Positions 53,566 through 63,906 are shown, numbered from the stretch's first letter. The stretch is DNA of 64,000 nt from JADJWR01 sp963847675 (GCA_963847675.1 CAWKAP010000008.1:62001-126000), one strand, 5' to 3'. The notes: a model not told the origin generated them from the letters alone. Numbers and translations: made by a program.

Positions 53566-54753
53566 TTACTTCGTATCGCCCTGCAACCCAGCCGCATCCT
53601 GCTCGGCGAACACCTCGTTGGCGATCTTGAAGGCGGACACGCCGGCCGGCACGCCGCAGTAGATCGCCGCGTGCATCAGGGTTTCCTTGATCTCGTCGCG
53701 CGTGACGCCGTTGTTACGTGCCGCGCGCATGTGCAGGCGCAGCTCGTCGGGGCGGTTCAAGGCGAGCGTGAAGGCGATCGTCAGCAGGCTGCGCGTGTGG
53801 CGCGTCAGGCCGGGGCGGGTCCAGACCTCGCCCCAGCAATAGCGGGTGATCAGGTCCTGGAACTCGGTGCTCACCGCGGTGCGGTTGGCAAGCGAGCGGT
53901 CGACATACTCGGCGCCCAGCACCGGCCGGCGCACCGACAGTCCCGCTTCGAAACGGGCGCGCTCGTTGAGCCCGCCATCGAGCACGAACGACAGCACGGC
54001 GGCGGTGAACGCGCCGGTCTGCTCCCAGTTCGACATGTGCGCGGCGTCGAGCTCGACGTAGCGCGCGCCGTCGATCGCCTGCGCCGCCTCGCGGCCGAGT
54101 TCAGGTGGCGTCGAGCCGTCGTAGGTGCCGGCAATCAACAGCGTGGGCACCTTGATCTTCGCGAGGTCGGCGCGCTGGTCCATGTCGCGCACCGCGGCGC
54201 CGTTGGCGATGTAGCCGTCGGGCGAGGTGGCCAGCAGCATGGCGCGCACCTTGTCGACGTCTCTCGGCGCCAGACGCTGGTAGCGGGCCGTGAACCAGCG
54301 GTCGAGCGTCGGCGGCGTGATCGCCGCCATGCCGCCGCTGCGCACGGCCTCGAAGCGGGCCGCCCACAGCGCCGGGTCACCGAGCTTGGCGCCGGTGTTG
54401 CACAGGACGAGTCGCCAGATGCGCTCCGGGCGGTTGACCCCGAGCCACATGCCGGTCATGCCGCCCATCGACAGCCCGCAGAACGACATGCGCTCGATGC
54501 CGAGATGGTCGAGCAGTGACAGTGCGTCGTTGCCCAGCTGCGCGATGCTGTATTCGCCCGGCGTGACCTGCGACTGCCCGTGGCCGCGCGTGTCGTAGCG
54601 CAGCACGCGGAAGTGGGCCAGGAACGCCGGCATCTGCGGTTCCCACATGTCCAGTGTGGTGCCGAGCGAGTTGCACAGCATCAGCACCGGCAGACGTGGA
54701 TCGCCGTCGAGTTGGTAGTGCAGACGTACGTCGGCGAGCTGGGCGAATGGCAT
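53566..54753 (-). CDS. pcaL: fused 3-oxoadipate enol-lactonase / 4-carboxymuconolactone decarboxylase (PcaD-PcaC)
   Basis: The 395-aa fusion has an alpha/beta-hydrolase at about residues 1-260, with the nucleophile elbow FCGLSMGGMTG and the RGHGQS turn. A CMD-type decarboxylase occupies about 270-390 (YCWGEVWTRPGLTRHTRSLLTIA, EIKETLMHAAIYCGVPAG). The two steps convert 4-carboxymuconolactone to the enol-lactone and then to 3-oxoadipate, the protocatechuate branch of the beta-ketoadipate pathway. No other pca genes lie nearby. Confidence 0.93.
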   Translation of the reverse strand: MPFAQLADVRLHYQLDGDPRLPVLMLCNSLGTTLDMWEPQMPAFLAHFRVLRYDTRGHGQSQVTPGEYSIAQLGNDALSLLDHLGIERMSFCGLSMGGMTGMWLGVNRPERIWRLVLCNTGAKLGDPALWAARFEAVRSGGMAAITPPTLDRWFTARYQRLAPRDVDKVRAMLLATSPDGYIANGAAVRDMDQRADLAKIKVPTLLIAGTYDGSTPPELGREAAQAIDGARYVELDAAHMSNWEQTGAFTAAVLSFVLDGGLNERARFEAGLSVRRPVLGAEYVDRSLANRTAVSTEFQDLITRYCWGEVWTRPGLTRHTRSLLTIAFTLALNRPDELRLHMRAARNNGVTRDEIKETLMHAAIYCGVPAGVSAFKIANEVFAEQDAAGLQGDTK

Positions 54754-54896
54754 GGGAAGCCTCCGATCCTTGGGGGTTGCAGTGCAGGCTCAGCGGCAAC
54801 TGTAGCGCCGCGACCCGGCGTAGCGGCGAGACGGCCGCTGCGCGCGCGCCACTTGAGTGATCCCGGGTGCTCCGCCAGCGGACCACCCGCAGCCAG

Positions 54897-55142
54897 CTAC
54901 TTCTTCGTCAGCAGCCCGTAGCCAAACAGCAGGATCAACGCGCCGACGATCGAGCCGATGAAGCCTGCGCCCTGGCCGGCCTGGTACAGCCCGATCGCCT
55001 GTCCCAGATAGCCTGCGATGACGGAGCCGGCGATGCCCAGCACGGTGGTCAGGATGATGCCGAGCTTCTGCTCGCCGGGCATGACCGCGCGCGCCAGCAG
55101 GCCGACGACGAAACCGACGAGGATGATCCAGACGATTGACAT
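54897..55142 (-). CDS. GlsB/YeaQ/YmgE-family stress-response membrane protein
   Basis: The 81-aa protein has three membrane helices and the family pattern: IILVGFVVGLLARAVMPGEQ, GIILTTVLGIAGSVIAGYLG and GFIGSIVGALILLFGYGLL (Gly-rich). TGGAGG lies just before the ATG. The family belongs to the transglycosylase-associated proteins and is linked to general stress. Exact function unknown. Confidence 0.92.
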   Translation of the reverse strand: MSIVWIILVGFVVGLLARAVMPGEQKLGIILTTVLGIAGSVIAGYLGQAIGLYQAGQGAGFIGSIVGALILLFGYGLLTKK

Positions 55143-55280
55143 GACAGGCCTCCAGAGCAGGCGGGTTGACGTTACAGCCATCGTGCCATAGCTTGCGGTG
55201 GGTCAAGCGGAAAGCCACGCGAGTCGGCGAGACTCCGGCCCCGGGGCGATCCGTATAATCCTCCCGCGAATCAAGGGTTT

Positions 55281-56572
55281 ATGCATCTACTCACGCTCGG
55301 GCTCAACCACCAGACCGCGCCGCTTGCGCTGCGCGAGCGGGTCGCGTTCGTGCCCGAGGAAGTGGGCGGCACGATCGCCCGCCTGCGCGAGCGGCTGGCC
55401 GACCGCAGCAGCGGCCGGTTGACCGAGGCAGCAATCGTCTCGACGTGCAACCGCACCGAGCTGTACTGCGCGGTGGAACAGCCGCAGGCGGCAGGTCCGG
55501 CGCTCACGGATTTCGTTGCCGAGGAGAAGCGCCTCGACGGCGACGAGTTCCGCCGCTCCGCCTACCTGCTGCCGCAGGCCGATGCCGTGCGCCACGCCTT
55601 CCGCGTGGCCAGCGGGCTGGATTCGATGGTGCTCGGCGAGCCGCAGATCCTCGGCCAGATGAAGCAGGCCGAGCGGCTGTCGCGCGAGGCCGGCGGCCTT
55701 GGACTGCTGCTCAATCACCTCTTCCAGCGCACGTTCGCGGTCGCCAAGGAAGTGCGCTCGAGCACCGAGATCGGCGCCCACTCGGTGTCGATGGCGGCGG
55801 CCGCCGTGCGCGTCGCCGAAAGCATCTTCGGCGAGCTCGCCGGCAGCGAGGTGCTGTTGGTCGGTGCCGGCGAAATGATCGAACTGACCGCCACGCACAT
55901 TGCCGCGCGGCGGCCGAAGGCGATCACCGTTGCCAACCGCACGATCGAGCGCGCCGAGAGCCTCGCGCACCGGTTCCAGGGCGAGGCGATGCGGCTCGCG
56001 GAACTGCCGGAACAACTGGCCCGCTTCGACATCGTCGTTTCGTGCACCGCGAGCACGCTGCCGATCATCGGCCTGGGCATGGTCGAGCGCGCCGTGCAAA
56101 AGCCGGCGCCATCGGCCGATGTTCATCGTCGACCTGGCGGTGCCGCGCGACGTGGAGCAGGAAGTGGCACGGCTCGAGGACGTCTACGTCTACACGGTCG
56201 ATGAACTCGGCAAGATCGTCGCCACCGGTACCGAGAACCGGCACGCCGCCGTGGCGCAGGCCGAGGCGATCATCGAAACCCGTGTGCGCGATTTCGACGC
56301 CTGGATCCGTAGCGCGCGCCGCGGTGCCGGTCATCCAGGGACTGCGCAGCCGCGCGGAGAACCTGAGCGCAAACGAGATCGAGCGCGCCAAGAAGCTGCT
56401 GGCGCGCGGCGAATCGCCCGAGGCGGTGATCGAGCACCTGGCGCAGGCGCTGACCAACAAGTTCCTGCACGCCCCCGTGTCCGCGCTGCATCACGCGGCC
56501 GCCCAGGACGAAGCCTCGCGCGCGCAGCTCGTTGCGCTGCTGTCGCGCTTTTACTCCCATCCCGAGCATTAG
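55281..56572 (+). CDS. hemA: glutamyl-tRNA reductase (frameshifted twice as written)
   Basis: NADPH-dependent reductase of glutamyl-tRNA(Glu), first step of C5 tetrapyrrole synthesis, about 429 aa when repaired. LGLNHQTAPLALRERVAF, the catalytic Cys in VSTCNRTELY, GEPQILGQMKQA and VLLVGAGEMIELTA are in frame 1. An extra C near 56103 moves RPMFIVDLAVPRDVE into the next frame. An extra G near 56314 moves RAAVPVIQGLRSRAENL...FYSHPEH into the third. The enzyme is essential in organisms using this route, so these insertions are probably sequence errors. It heads the hemA-prfA cluster. Confidence 0.85.
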
Positions 56573-56640
56573 CTGGCCGTGCGCGGGCCGGGTGCCGGCT
56601 GCGCCGGCGCGCGGCCATCGCCGTTGCCGATCCCATGCCG

Positions 56641-57723
56641 ATGAAACCTTCGATGCACAGCAAGCTCGCCCAGCTGGCGAAGCGGATGACCGAAATCGAC
56701 GCGCTGCTGTCGCGAGAGGACGCCGCGCGCGACATGAACCGCTTCCGCTCGCTCGGCCGCGAGCGCGCCGAGATCGAGCCGGTGGTGGCCGGCTTCCACG
56801 ACTACAACCGGGCGCAGGCCGACCTGCTGGCGGCGCAGGAAATGCTCGCCGACCCGGACATGAAGGTGCTGGCCGAGGAGGAGATCCACGCCGCGCGCGG
56901 TCGCATCGAGACGCTCGAAGGCGAACTGCAGCGCCTGCTGCTGCCGAAGGACCCGAACGACGAACGCAACGTCTTCCTCGAGATCCGTGCCGGTACCGGC
57001 GGCGACGAATCGGCACTGTTCGCCGGCGACCTGCTGCGCATGTACATGCGCTACGCCGAGCGCAACCGCTGGAAGACCGAACTCATTTCCGAGTCGCCGT
57101 CGGACCTCGGCGGGTACAAGGAGGTGATCGTCCGCATCGAGGGCGCCGGTGCCTACTCGAAGCTGAAATTCGAGTCCGGAGGCCACCGCGTGCAGCGCGT
57201 CCCGGAAACCGAGGCGCAGGGACGCATCCACACCTCGGCCTGCACGGTGGCCGTGCTGGCTGAGGCGGACGAAATCAACGAGGTGAAGATCGATCCCACG
57301 GAGTTGCGCATCGACGTGTTCCGCGCCTCCGGTGCCGGTGGACAGCACGTGAACAAGACCGAGTCCGCAGTGCGGCTGACCCACCTGCCGACCGGCATCG
57401 TCGTCGAATGCCAGGACGACCGCAGCCAGCACAAGAACCGCGAGCGGGCCATGAAAGTGCTGGCGGCGCGGCTGAAGGACAAGCAGGTGCACGAGCAGCA
57501 GGCCAAGGAAGCCTCGCACCGCAAGAGCCTGATCGGCTCCGGCGACCGCTCCGAGCGCATCCGCACCTACAACTTCCCGCAGGGCCGCGTGACCGACCAC
57601 CGCATCAACCTGACGCTGTACAAGATCGACCAGATCATGGACGGCGACCTGTCGGAGCTGACTTCGGCCCTGACCGCAGAGCATCAGGCCGAACTGCTGG
57701 CGGCGCTCGGCGAGAACGGGTGA
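56641..57723 (+). CDS. prfA: peptide chain release factor 1
   Basis: The 360-aa RF1 has the PxT-type codon-recognition domain and the GGQ peptidyl-hydrolysis motif in GAGGQHVNKTESAVRLTHLP. It ends RVTDHRINLTLYKIDQIMDG. The start MKPSMHSKLAQL at 56641 gives the standard 360 residues; ATGs at 56635 and 56653 are possible. The frame is open far upstream into hemA only because of the hemA frameshift. Confidence 0.97.
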   Translation: MKPSMHSKLAQLAKRMTEIDALLSREDAARDMNRFRSLGRERAEIEPVVAGFHDYNRAQADLLAAQEMLADPDMKVLAEEEIHAARGRIETLEGELQRLLLPKDPNDERNVFLEIRAGTGGDESALFAGDLLRMYMRYAERNRWKTELISESPSDLGGYKEVIVRIEGAGAYSKLKFESGGHRVQRVPETEAQGRIHTSACTVAVLAEADEINEVKIDPTELRIDVFRASGAGGQHVNKTESAVRLTHLPTGIVVECQDDRSQHKNRERAMKVLAARLKDKQVHEQQAKEASHRKSLIGSGDRSERIRTYNFPQGRVTDHRINLTLYKIDQIMDGDLSELTSALTAEHQAELLAALGENG

Positions 57724-57731
57724 AGAGCGCA

Positions 57732-59123
57732 ATGGCAACGCGCACCGAGCGTGACACCTTCGGCCCGATCGAGGTGCCGGCCGAACGGCTGTGGGGGGCG
57801 CAGACACAGCGGTCGCTGCATTTCTTCAAGGTGTCCACCGAGAAGATGCCATCCGAGCTGGTGCACGCGCTGGTTCGAGTCAAGCGGGCTGCGGCGCAGG
57901 TCAATCGCGACCTCGGCGGGCTCGACGCAGGCAAGGCGCAGGCGATCCGCACCGCCTGCGACGAGGTGCTTGCCGGCCGCCACGACGCGGAGTTTCCGTT
58001 GTCGGTCTGGCAGACCGGCTCCGGAACCCAGACGAACATGAACGTCAACGAGGTGCTCGCCAATCGAGCCTCGGAGCTGCTCGGCGGCGAGCGCGGCGCG
58101 GCGCGCCTGGTGCATCCGAACGATGACGTGAACCGCAGCCAGAGCAGCAACGACGCGGTTCCGACCGCCATCCACGTGGCGACGTGCCTCGAAGTCGAGC
58201 GCCGCCTGCGCCCCGCGCTCGCCGAGTTGCGCGCGACGCTGCAGGCGAAGGCCGAGGCGTTCACCGGCATCGTCAAGATCGGCCGCACGCACCTGCAGGA
58301 CGCCACGCCGCTGACGCTCGGCCAGGAGTTTTCCGGCTATGTCGCTCAGCTGGACATCGCCGCCGGCGCGATCCTCGGCGCGCAACCGGCGGTATTCGAG
58401 CTTGCGATCGGCGGCACTGCGGTGGGGACCGGGTTGAATGCGCCGGTCCAGTTCGGCGAGCGCGTGGCGACCGAACTCGCCGCCGAAACGGGCCTGCCCT
58501 TTGCTGCCGCGCCGAACAGGTTTGCTGCCCTGGCCGGACACGAGGCACTTGTCGCGCTGCACGGTGCGCTGAAAGCGCTCGCCGCTGCCCTGAACAAGAT
58601 TGCCAACGACATCCGCTGGCTGGCGAGCGGCCCGCGCGCCGGCATCGGCGAAATCACGATCCCGGAGAACGAGCCGGGCTCCTCGATCATGCCCGGCAAG
58701 GTCAACCCGACGCAGTGCGAGATGCTGACGATGGTCGCCGCCCAGGTGGCGGGGAACGACGTGGCGATCCAGATCGGCGCGATGGGCGGCAATTTCGAAC
58801 TGAACGTCTACAAGCCGCTGATCGCGCATAACGTGCTGCAGTCGATCCGGCTGCTCGCCGACGGCATGGCGAGCTTCGAGGCGCACTGCGCGCGCGGCAT
58901 TGAACCGAACCGTGACCGGATCACCGAACTGGTCGGCCGTTCGCTGATGCTGGTCACCGCGCTGGCGCCGCACATCGGCTACGAAAAGGCGGCGGCGATC
59001 GCCAAGGCGGCGCACCGCGACGGCAGCAGCCTGCGCGACGCGGCGCTGGCACACGGTGTCGCCGCGGACGATTTCGACCATTGGGTGCGCGCCGAGGCGA
59101 TGACCGGTCCTGGCACCCGGTGA
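57732..59123 (+). CDS. fumC: class II fumarate hydratase
   Basis: The 463-aa fumarase C has the family signature GSSIMPGKVNPTQCE, SGTQTNMNVNEV near the N-terminus, and HPNDDVNRSQSSND. It interconverts fumarate and malate without an iron-sulfur cluster. It starts 8 bp after prfA and overlaps prmC by GTGA, so it sits inside the usually contiguous prfA-prmC pair. Confidence 0.97.
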   Translation: MATRTERDTFGPIEVPAERLWGAQTQRSLHFFKVSTEKMPSELVHALVRVKRAAAQVNRDLGGLDAGKAQAIRTACDEVLAGRHDAEFPLSVWQTGSGTQTNMNVNEVLANRASELLGGERGAARLVHPNDDVNRSQSSNDAVPTAIHVATCLEVERRLRPALAELRATLQAKAEAFTGIVKIGRTHLQDATPLTLGQEFSGYVAQLDIAAGAILGAQPAVFELAIGGTAVGTGLNAPVQFGERVATELAAETGLPFAAAPNRFAALAGHEALVALHGALKALAAALNKIANDIRWLASGPRAGIGEITIPENEPGSSIMPGKVNPTQCEMLTMVAAQVAGNDVAIQIGAMGGNFELNVYKPLIAHNVLQSIRLLADGMASFEAHCARGIEPNRDRITELVGRSLMLVTALAPHIGYEKAAAIAKAAHRDGSSLRDAALAHGVAADDFDHWVRAEAMTGPGTR

Positions 59124-59941
59124 GGTCGGTCGGCCAGCTGCTCGCCGCTTCTGCGCTACCGCGCAGTGAGGCGCGCCTGCTGCTGGCGGCGGCGCTTGGA
59201 GTACCCATCGAGGCGCTTGTCGCACGTCCGGAGTCAATGGTCGACGAGGTCGCCGCGGCGCGCTTCGCATCTCTGGCGACGCGCCGGGCGCAAGGCGAGC
59301 CAGTCGCCTATCTGATCGGCGAGAAGGAGTTCTACGGACGCAGCTTCGCCGTTTCACCGGCGGTGCTGGTGCCGCGGCCGGAAACCGAGTTGCTGGTCGA
59401 ACTGGCGCTGGCGCGGTTGCGGCCGCTGCCGGCGCCACGCGTGCTCGATCTCGGCACCGGCTCGGGCTGCATTGCGGTCACCCTGGCGCTCGAGTGTCCT
59501 GCGGCGTCGCTGCTCGCGGTGGAACGCTCGGCCGACGCACTCGCCGTTGCCCGCGCCAACGCGCAGCGCCTTGGCGCCCGCGTCGAATTCGCGCTCGGCG
59601 ACTGGTACGAGAACGTCGGCGGAGGTTTCGATGCAATCGTCGCCAATCCGCCTTACGTCGCCGCCGCCGATCCGCACCTGCAGGCCCTGCAACAGGAGCC
59701 GCAGCACGCACTCGTGGCCGGCGGGGACGGCCTCGCCGACCTGCGCCGCATCGTTGCCGGCGCGCCGGCGCACCTGCACCCGGGCGGCTGGCTCGCCGTC
59801 GAACATGGCCATGACCAGGCGGCAGGCGTGCGTCGGCTGTTCGCGCTGGCCGGCTTCGTCGCGATCGAGACCCATCGCGATCTCGCCGGCGTCGAGCGTG
59901 TTTGCGCCGGCACACTGGCCGCTGTCGATCGGAACGACTGA
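59120..59941 (+). CDS. prmC: peptide chain release factor N5-glutamine methyltransferase
   Basis: The 273-aa HemK/PrmC enzyme has an N-terminal helical domain, LVPRPETELLVELAL, VLDLGTGSGCIAVTLA (SAM) and the catalytic NPPY in DAIVANPPYVAA. It methylates the Gln of the RF1 GGQ motif. A GTG start at 59120 overlaps the fumC stop; the frame upstream of it lies in fumC. Confidence 0.95.
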   Translation: MRSVGQLLAASALPRSEARLLLAAALGVPIEALVARPESMVDEVAAARFASLATRRAQGEPVAYLIGEKEFYGRSFAVSPAVLVPRPETELLVELALARLRPLPAPRVLDLGTGSGCIAVTLALECPAASLLAVERSADALAVARANAQRLGARVEFALGDWYENVGGGFDAIVANPPYVAAADPHLQALQQEPQHALVAGGDGLADLRRIVAGAPAHLHPGGWLAVEHGHDQAAGVRRLFALAGFVAIETHRDLAGVERVCAGTLAAVDRND

Positions 59942-60075
59942 CGCACACGGCCCCGACCGGCGTGCGGGCTTTGCGGCTGGCCACGTTGGCACTGCGCGCG
60001 ACCCCGGTTTGACGCACGAAAGGGCGATTCCTACACTGCCGCGCACGCTCAACGAACCATCGGACGCCTGTTGCC

Positions 60076-60396
60076 ATGGACGCCAAGGAATTCATCCGCA
60101 AGACCGTCACCGAGCACCCCGTGGTGCTGTTCATGAAAGGGACCGCGCAGTTTCCGCAGTGCGGCTTCTCCGGACGCGCGATCCAGATCCTGAAGCAGTG
60201 CGGGGTCAAGAACCTGGTCACCGTCAACGTGCTCGAAGACGAGGAAGTCCGCCAGGGCGTGAAGGACTTCGCGAACTGGCCGACGATCCCGCAGCTCTAT
60301 GTGAACGGCGAGTTCGTCGGCGGCTCGGACATCATGATGGAGATGTTCGAGTCGGGCGAACTGAAGCAGGTGCTCGAAAAGGCACAGGTCGCTTGA
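60076..60396 (+). CDS. grxD: monothiol glutaredoxin (Grx4 type)
   Basis: The 106-aa single-domain monothiol glutaredoxin has the CGFS active site (FPQCGFSGRAIQIL), NVLEDEEVRQGVK, the TIPQLY cis-Pro loop and GGSDIMMEMFESGEL. It is an iron-sulfur cluster carrier. It ends in TTGA, shared with the start of ubiX. Confidence 0.97.
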   Translation: MDAKEFIRKTVTEHPVVLFMKGTAQFPQCGFSGRAIQILKQCGVKNLVTVNVLEDEEVRQGVKDFANWPTIPQLYVNGEFVGGSDIMMEMFESGELKQVLEKAQVA

Positions 60397-60986
60397 CCGC
60401 AGCCGAGCCGCGGCGGCTGATCGTCGCGATCACCGGCGCGACCGGCGCCGTCTACGGCGTGCGGTTGCTCGAGCGGCTGCGCGAACTCGGCGGCATCGAG
60501 ACGCACCTGGTCGTATCCGCGGCCGGTGTGCTCAATGCGCACCAGGAACTGGGGCTGAAGCGAGGCGAGGTCGAGCGGCTCGCCGACGTCGTGCACAACG
60601 TCAACGACATCGCGGCGCCGCTGGCCTCGGGCTCGTTCCGCACCCTCGGCATGGTGATTGCGCCGTGCTCGGTCAAGACGCTGGCCGCCTGCGCCACCGG
60701 CCTGGCGGACAACCTGATCACGCGCGCCGCCGACGTGTCCTTCAAGGAGCGCCGGCGCGTCGTGCTGATGCTGCGCGAGACGCCGCTGAACCTGGCCCAC
60801 ATCCGCGCGATGGAAACGGTGACGCTGATGGGCGGAATCGTGTTCCCGCCGGTGCCGGCCTTCTACCAGCGGCCGCAGTCGATCGAGCAGATGGTCGACC
60901 ACAGCCTCGCGCGGGTGCTCGATCTTTTCGGCATCGACAACGCACTGGCCCCACGCTGGGTCGGCATGGGCGCAGGCGCTCGGTAG
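60393..60986 (+). CDS. ubiX: flavin prenyltransferase UbiX
   Basis: The 197-aa UbiX/PadI-family enzyme has ITGATGAVYGVRLLE, SFRTLGMVIAPCSVKTLAACATG, LITRAADVSFKERR and the C-terminal ALAPRW. It prenylates FMN to make the UbiD cofactor. The start is a TTG at 60393 that overlaps the grxD stop (TTGA). No ATG or GTG gives the family N-terminus. Confidence 0.93.
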   Translation: MTAAEPRRLIVAITGATGAVYGVRLLERLRELGGIETHLVVSAAGVLNAHQELGLKRGEVERLADVVHNVNDIAAPLASGSFRTLGMVIAPCSVKTLAACATGLADNLITRAADVSFKERRRVVLMLRETPLNLAHIRAMETVTLMGGIVFPPVPAFYQRPQSIEQMVDHSLARVLDLFGIDNALAPRWVGMGAGAR

Positions 60987-61091
60987 TCTGTTGCCGCGCA
61001 ACATGACGGCGCGGGCACCCTTCCAAGGATGCGGCCTTCACGCGCGGCGCCGGGTCGACCGCCGCGCAATCGACAGGGCATCATTGGTGCC

Positions 61092-63906
61092 ATGGCTGAC
61101 ATTCGAGCGCTGCTGCTGACCGACGTCGTCGACAGCACCAAGCTGTCGGAGAAGATCGGCGATGCCGCGATGGCCGAGGTCTGGTTGGCACACGACCGCG
61201 CCGCCCGCGACCTGCTGCCGGCCTGGCACGGCCGCGAGATCGACAAGACCGACGGCATGCTGCTGATGTTCGACACGGCGGCTGACGCGGTGAACTACGC
61301 GATGGCCTACCACCGGGCGCTGGCGGCGATGCCCACGCCGCTGAAGGCGCGCGCCGGACTGCACGTCGGGCCGGTGATCCTGCGCGAGAACAGCGCCGAG
61401 GACGTCGCCCGCGGCGCCAAGCCGCTCGAAGTCGACGGTCTGGCCAAGCCCACCGCCGCGCGCGTGATGTCGCTGGCCCGCGGCGGGCAGATCCTGCTCA
61501 CGCCCGAAGCCCGCGCCGCGCTCGGCGAGACGACGCTGAAGCTGGAGTCGCACGGCCACTGGGTGATGAAGGGCGTCTCCGAGCCGATCGAACTGTTCGA
61601 GATCGGCGACGAGGAAACACGCTTCGCGGCGCCGCCGGACAGCGACAAGGTCTACCGCGTGGTGCGCGTCGGCGAACGCTGGGTGCCGGTGGCGAAGGTG
61701 CCGAACAACCTGCCGCAGCAGGCCACCTCGTTCATTGGTCGCGAGAAAGAACTCGACGACGTCAAGGCGCTGCTGTCCGAGGCGCGGCTGATCACGCTGC
61801 TCGGCATGGGCGGGCTGGGCAAGACGAGGCTGTCGCTGCAGGTGGCCGCCGAAGTCATGCCGCAGTATCCCGACGGCGCGTGGTTCATCGATCTGACACC
61901 GATCCGCGACGCGGCGCGCGTCGCGGACGAGGCGGCGCGCGTGCTCGACGTTGCCGAGGAGCCGGGACGGCCGCTGCTGCAGACGCTGTGCGCTCACCTG
62001 AAGGCGAAACGGCTGCTGCTGATCCTCGACAACTGCGAGCAGGTGGTCGACGCCGCGGCGCAACTCGTCGCGGCCGTCCTGAGCGCGGCGCCGCAGGTGC
62101 GCATCATCGCTTCCAGCCGCGAGTCGCTGCGCGCACCGGGCGAACATGCCTACCCGATCCTGCCGCTGCCGTTGCCTGACCGAGGCGCCGGTCTGGAAAC
62201 GCTGGCGCAGTCGACGGCGGTGCGGCTGTTCGTCGAGCGGGCGAAGGCGAACAAGCCGGCGTTCGAGCTGACGGAGAAGGATGCGCCGGCGGTGGCCGAC
62301 CTGGTCGAGCGGCTGGAAGGCATCCCGCTGGCGCTGGAACTGGCGGCGGCGCGCGTGCGCGTGCTGTCGGTGGCGGAGATCGACGCCCGCGTGCAGGATC
62401 GTTTCAAGCTGCTCACCGGCGGCGGCCGCACGCTGCCGCAGCGGCAGCAGACGCTGCGGGCGCTGGTCGATTGGTCGTACGACCTGCTCTGCGACAACGA
62501 GAAGTGCCTGCTCGACCGGCTCGCGGTGTTCGTCGGCGGCTTCGACCTCGCCGGCAGCGGAGGCCGTGTGCGGCGCGGATCCGATCGATGCGATCGATGT
62601 GCTCGACCTGCTCGGCTCGCTGGTCGAGAAGTCGCTGGTGATGCTCGACGAGCGGAACGACAGCAGCCGCTACCGCATGCTGGAGACGATCCGCGAGTAC
62701 GCGCGGGAGAAGCTGGTCGCCGGCGGCGACGAATCGGCCACGGCGGCGCGGCACTGCGAGCACTACTTCGCTTTCGCAAAGGCCGGCCGCGACGGGCTCA
62801 TTGGCGCAGAACAGGCACTATGGGTACAGCGCTTCGAGACGGAGCGCGAGAACCTGCGCGCTGCAACTTCGCTCGCTTTGACCGGCGGGGTCGACCCATT
62901 CATCGCGGTGAAGATTGCGGTTGCCCTTACCCAGTTCTGGATTTTGCGCGGCTACGCGACCGAGGGGCGCGACGTCGTGCGTGCGGCGCTGGCGCTTCCG
63001 GCGGTGCAGTCCTCCGACCTTGCGCGTGCCTGGACGCTTTACGTTGGCGCTGGACTCGCCGGCAGTCAAGGTGATCATGCCGAGGCGCGGCGCATGCTGG
63101 AAGACTGCCTCGCACTGCGGCGCGGCCTGGGCAACCCGGTCGAGATTGCAGCGACGCTGTCGACGCTAGCGCTGTATCGGCTGCAAAGCGGCGACCCTGC
63201 TGCCGCGGCGGTGGGCGAGCGCGAAGCCCTGCAGATGTTTCGTGCACTTGGAGACCGCGTCGGCGAAGCCATTGCGCGGGAACATCTGGGGCGTATCGCA
63301 CTTTGTAAAGGCGACGATGGCGATGCCATCGCCGAACTTAGGCATGCGCTGGCGATCGCCCGCGAAATCGCGCACCACGAGGTCGAAGGGACGAGCGAAC
63401 TATTGCTGGGCGAGGCTGCCTTCGCCGCCGGCGACCTTATCGAAGCCGCCTCGCATTTCGGCGCTTCGCTCATGGTCTGCCGCGATGCCGGCGACCGCCG
63501 CGGCGAGGCCAATGCGCTGCGCTGGCTTGGCAAGGTGGATCTCGAATCCGGCAGCCTGTCGACTGCGCGCCAGCGCCTCAGCGACGCGCTGCGCGCATTC
63601 GAGGAGTTCGAGATACGCGAGGAACTGGCCGCGTGCATGGAGGACCACGCCGCGCTGCTGCTGCGAGAGGGCCTGTCGGAGGACGCAGCGCGCCTGGCTG
63701 GCGCCGCGGATCAGGCACACGTGAGGATGGCGCAGGTCAGGACGCCAAGAGAGGAGCGGCGCTGGCTGGCGTTGCTCGAGCGGCTTAGGACCGCACTACC
63801 AGACGACAAGTTCAAGGCCGCGTGGCAGCTCGGACAGGGTTGGGAGACGAAGGAAGCGGTTCGGGCTGCTCTGAACGAGCGGGAGGTAGCGAGTATCTCT
63901 GCTTGA
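61092..63906 (+). CDS. class III nucleotide cyclase / NB-ARC-type ATPase / TPR regulator (frameshifted as written)
   Basis: About 937 aa when repaired. The N-terminal class III cyclase domain (1-180) carries LLTDVVDSTKLSE and EIDKTDGMLLMF, with aspartates in both metal-binding positions. A STAND ATPase follows (about 215-500): Walker A LGMGGLGKTRLSL, Walker B RLLLILDNCEQV, and IPLALELAAARV. Helical TPR-like repeats run to the C-terminus. An extra G near 62553 shifts GGFDLA into the next frame, where AEAVCGADPIDAIDVLDLLG continues to 63906. Such proteins couple a nucleotide signal to an ATP-driven switch. No neighbour suggests its stimulus. Confidence 0.82.

Noticed and set aside
55900..57723. 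A 607-codon hemA-prfA fusion protein
   Set aside because: It arises from the hemA insertions placing the middle of hemA in the prfA frame. The RF1 part has its own start and standard length.
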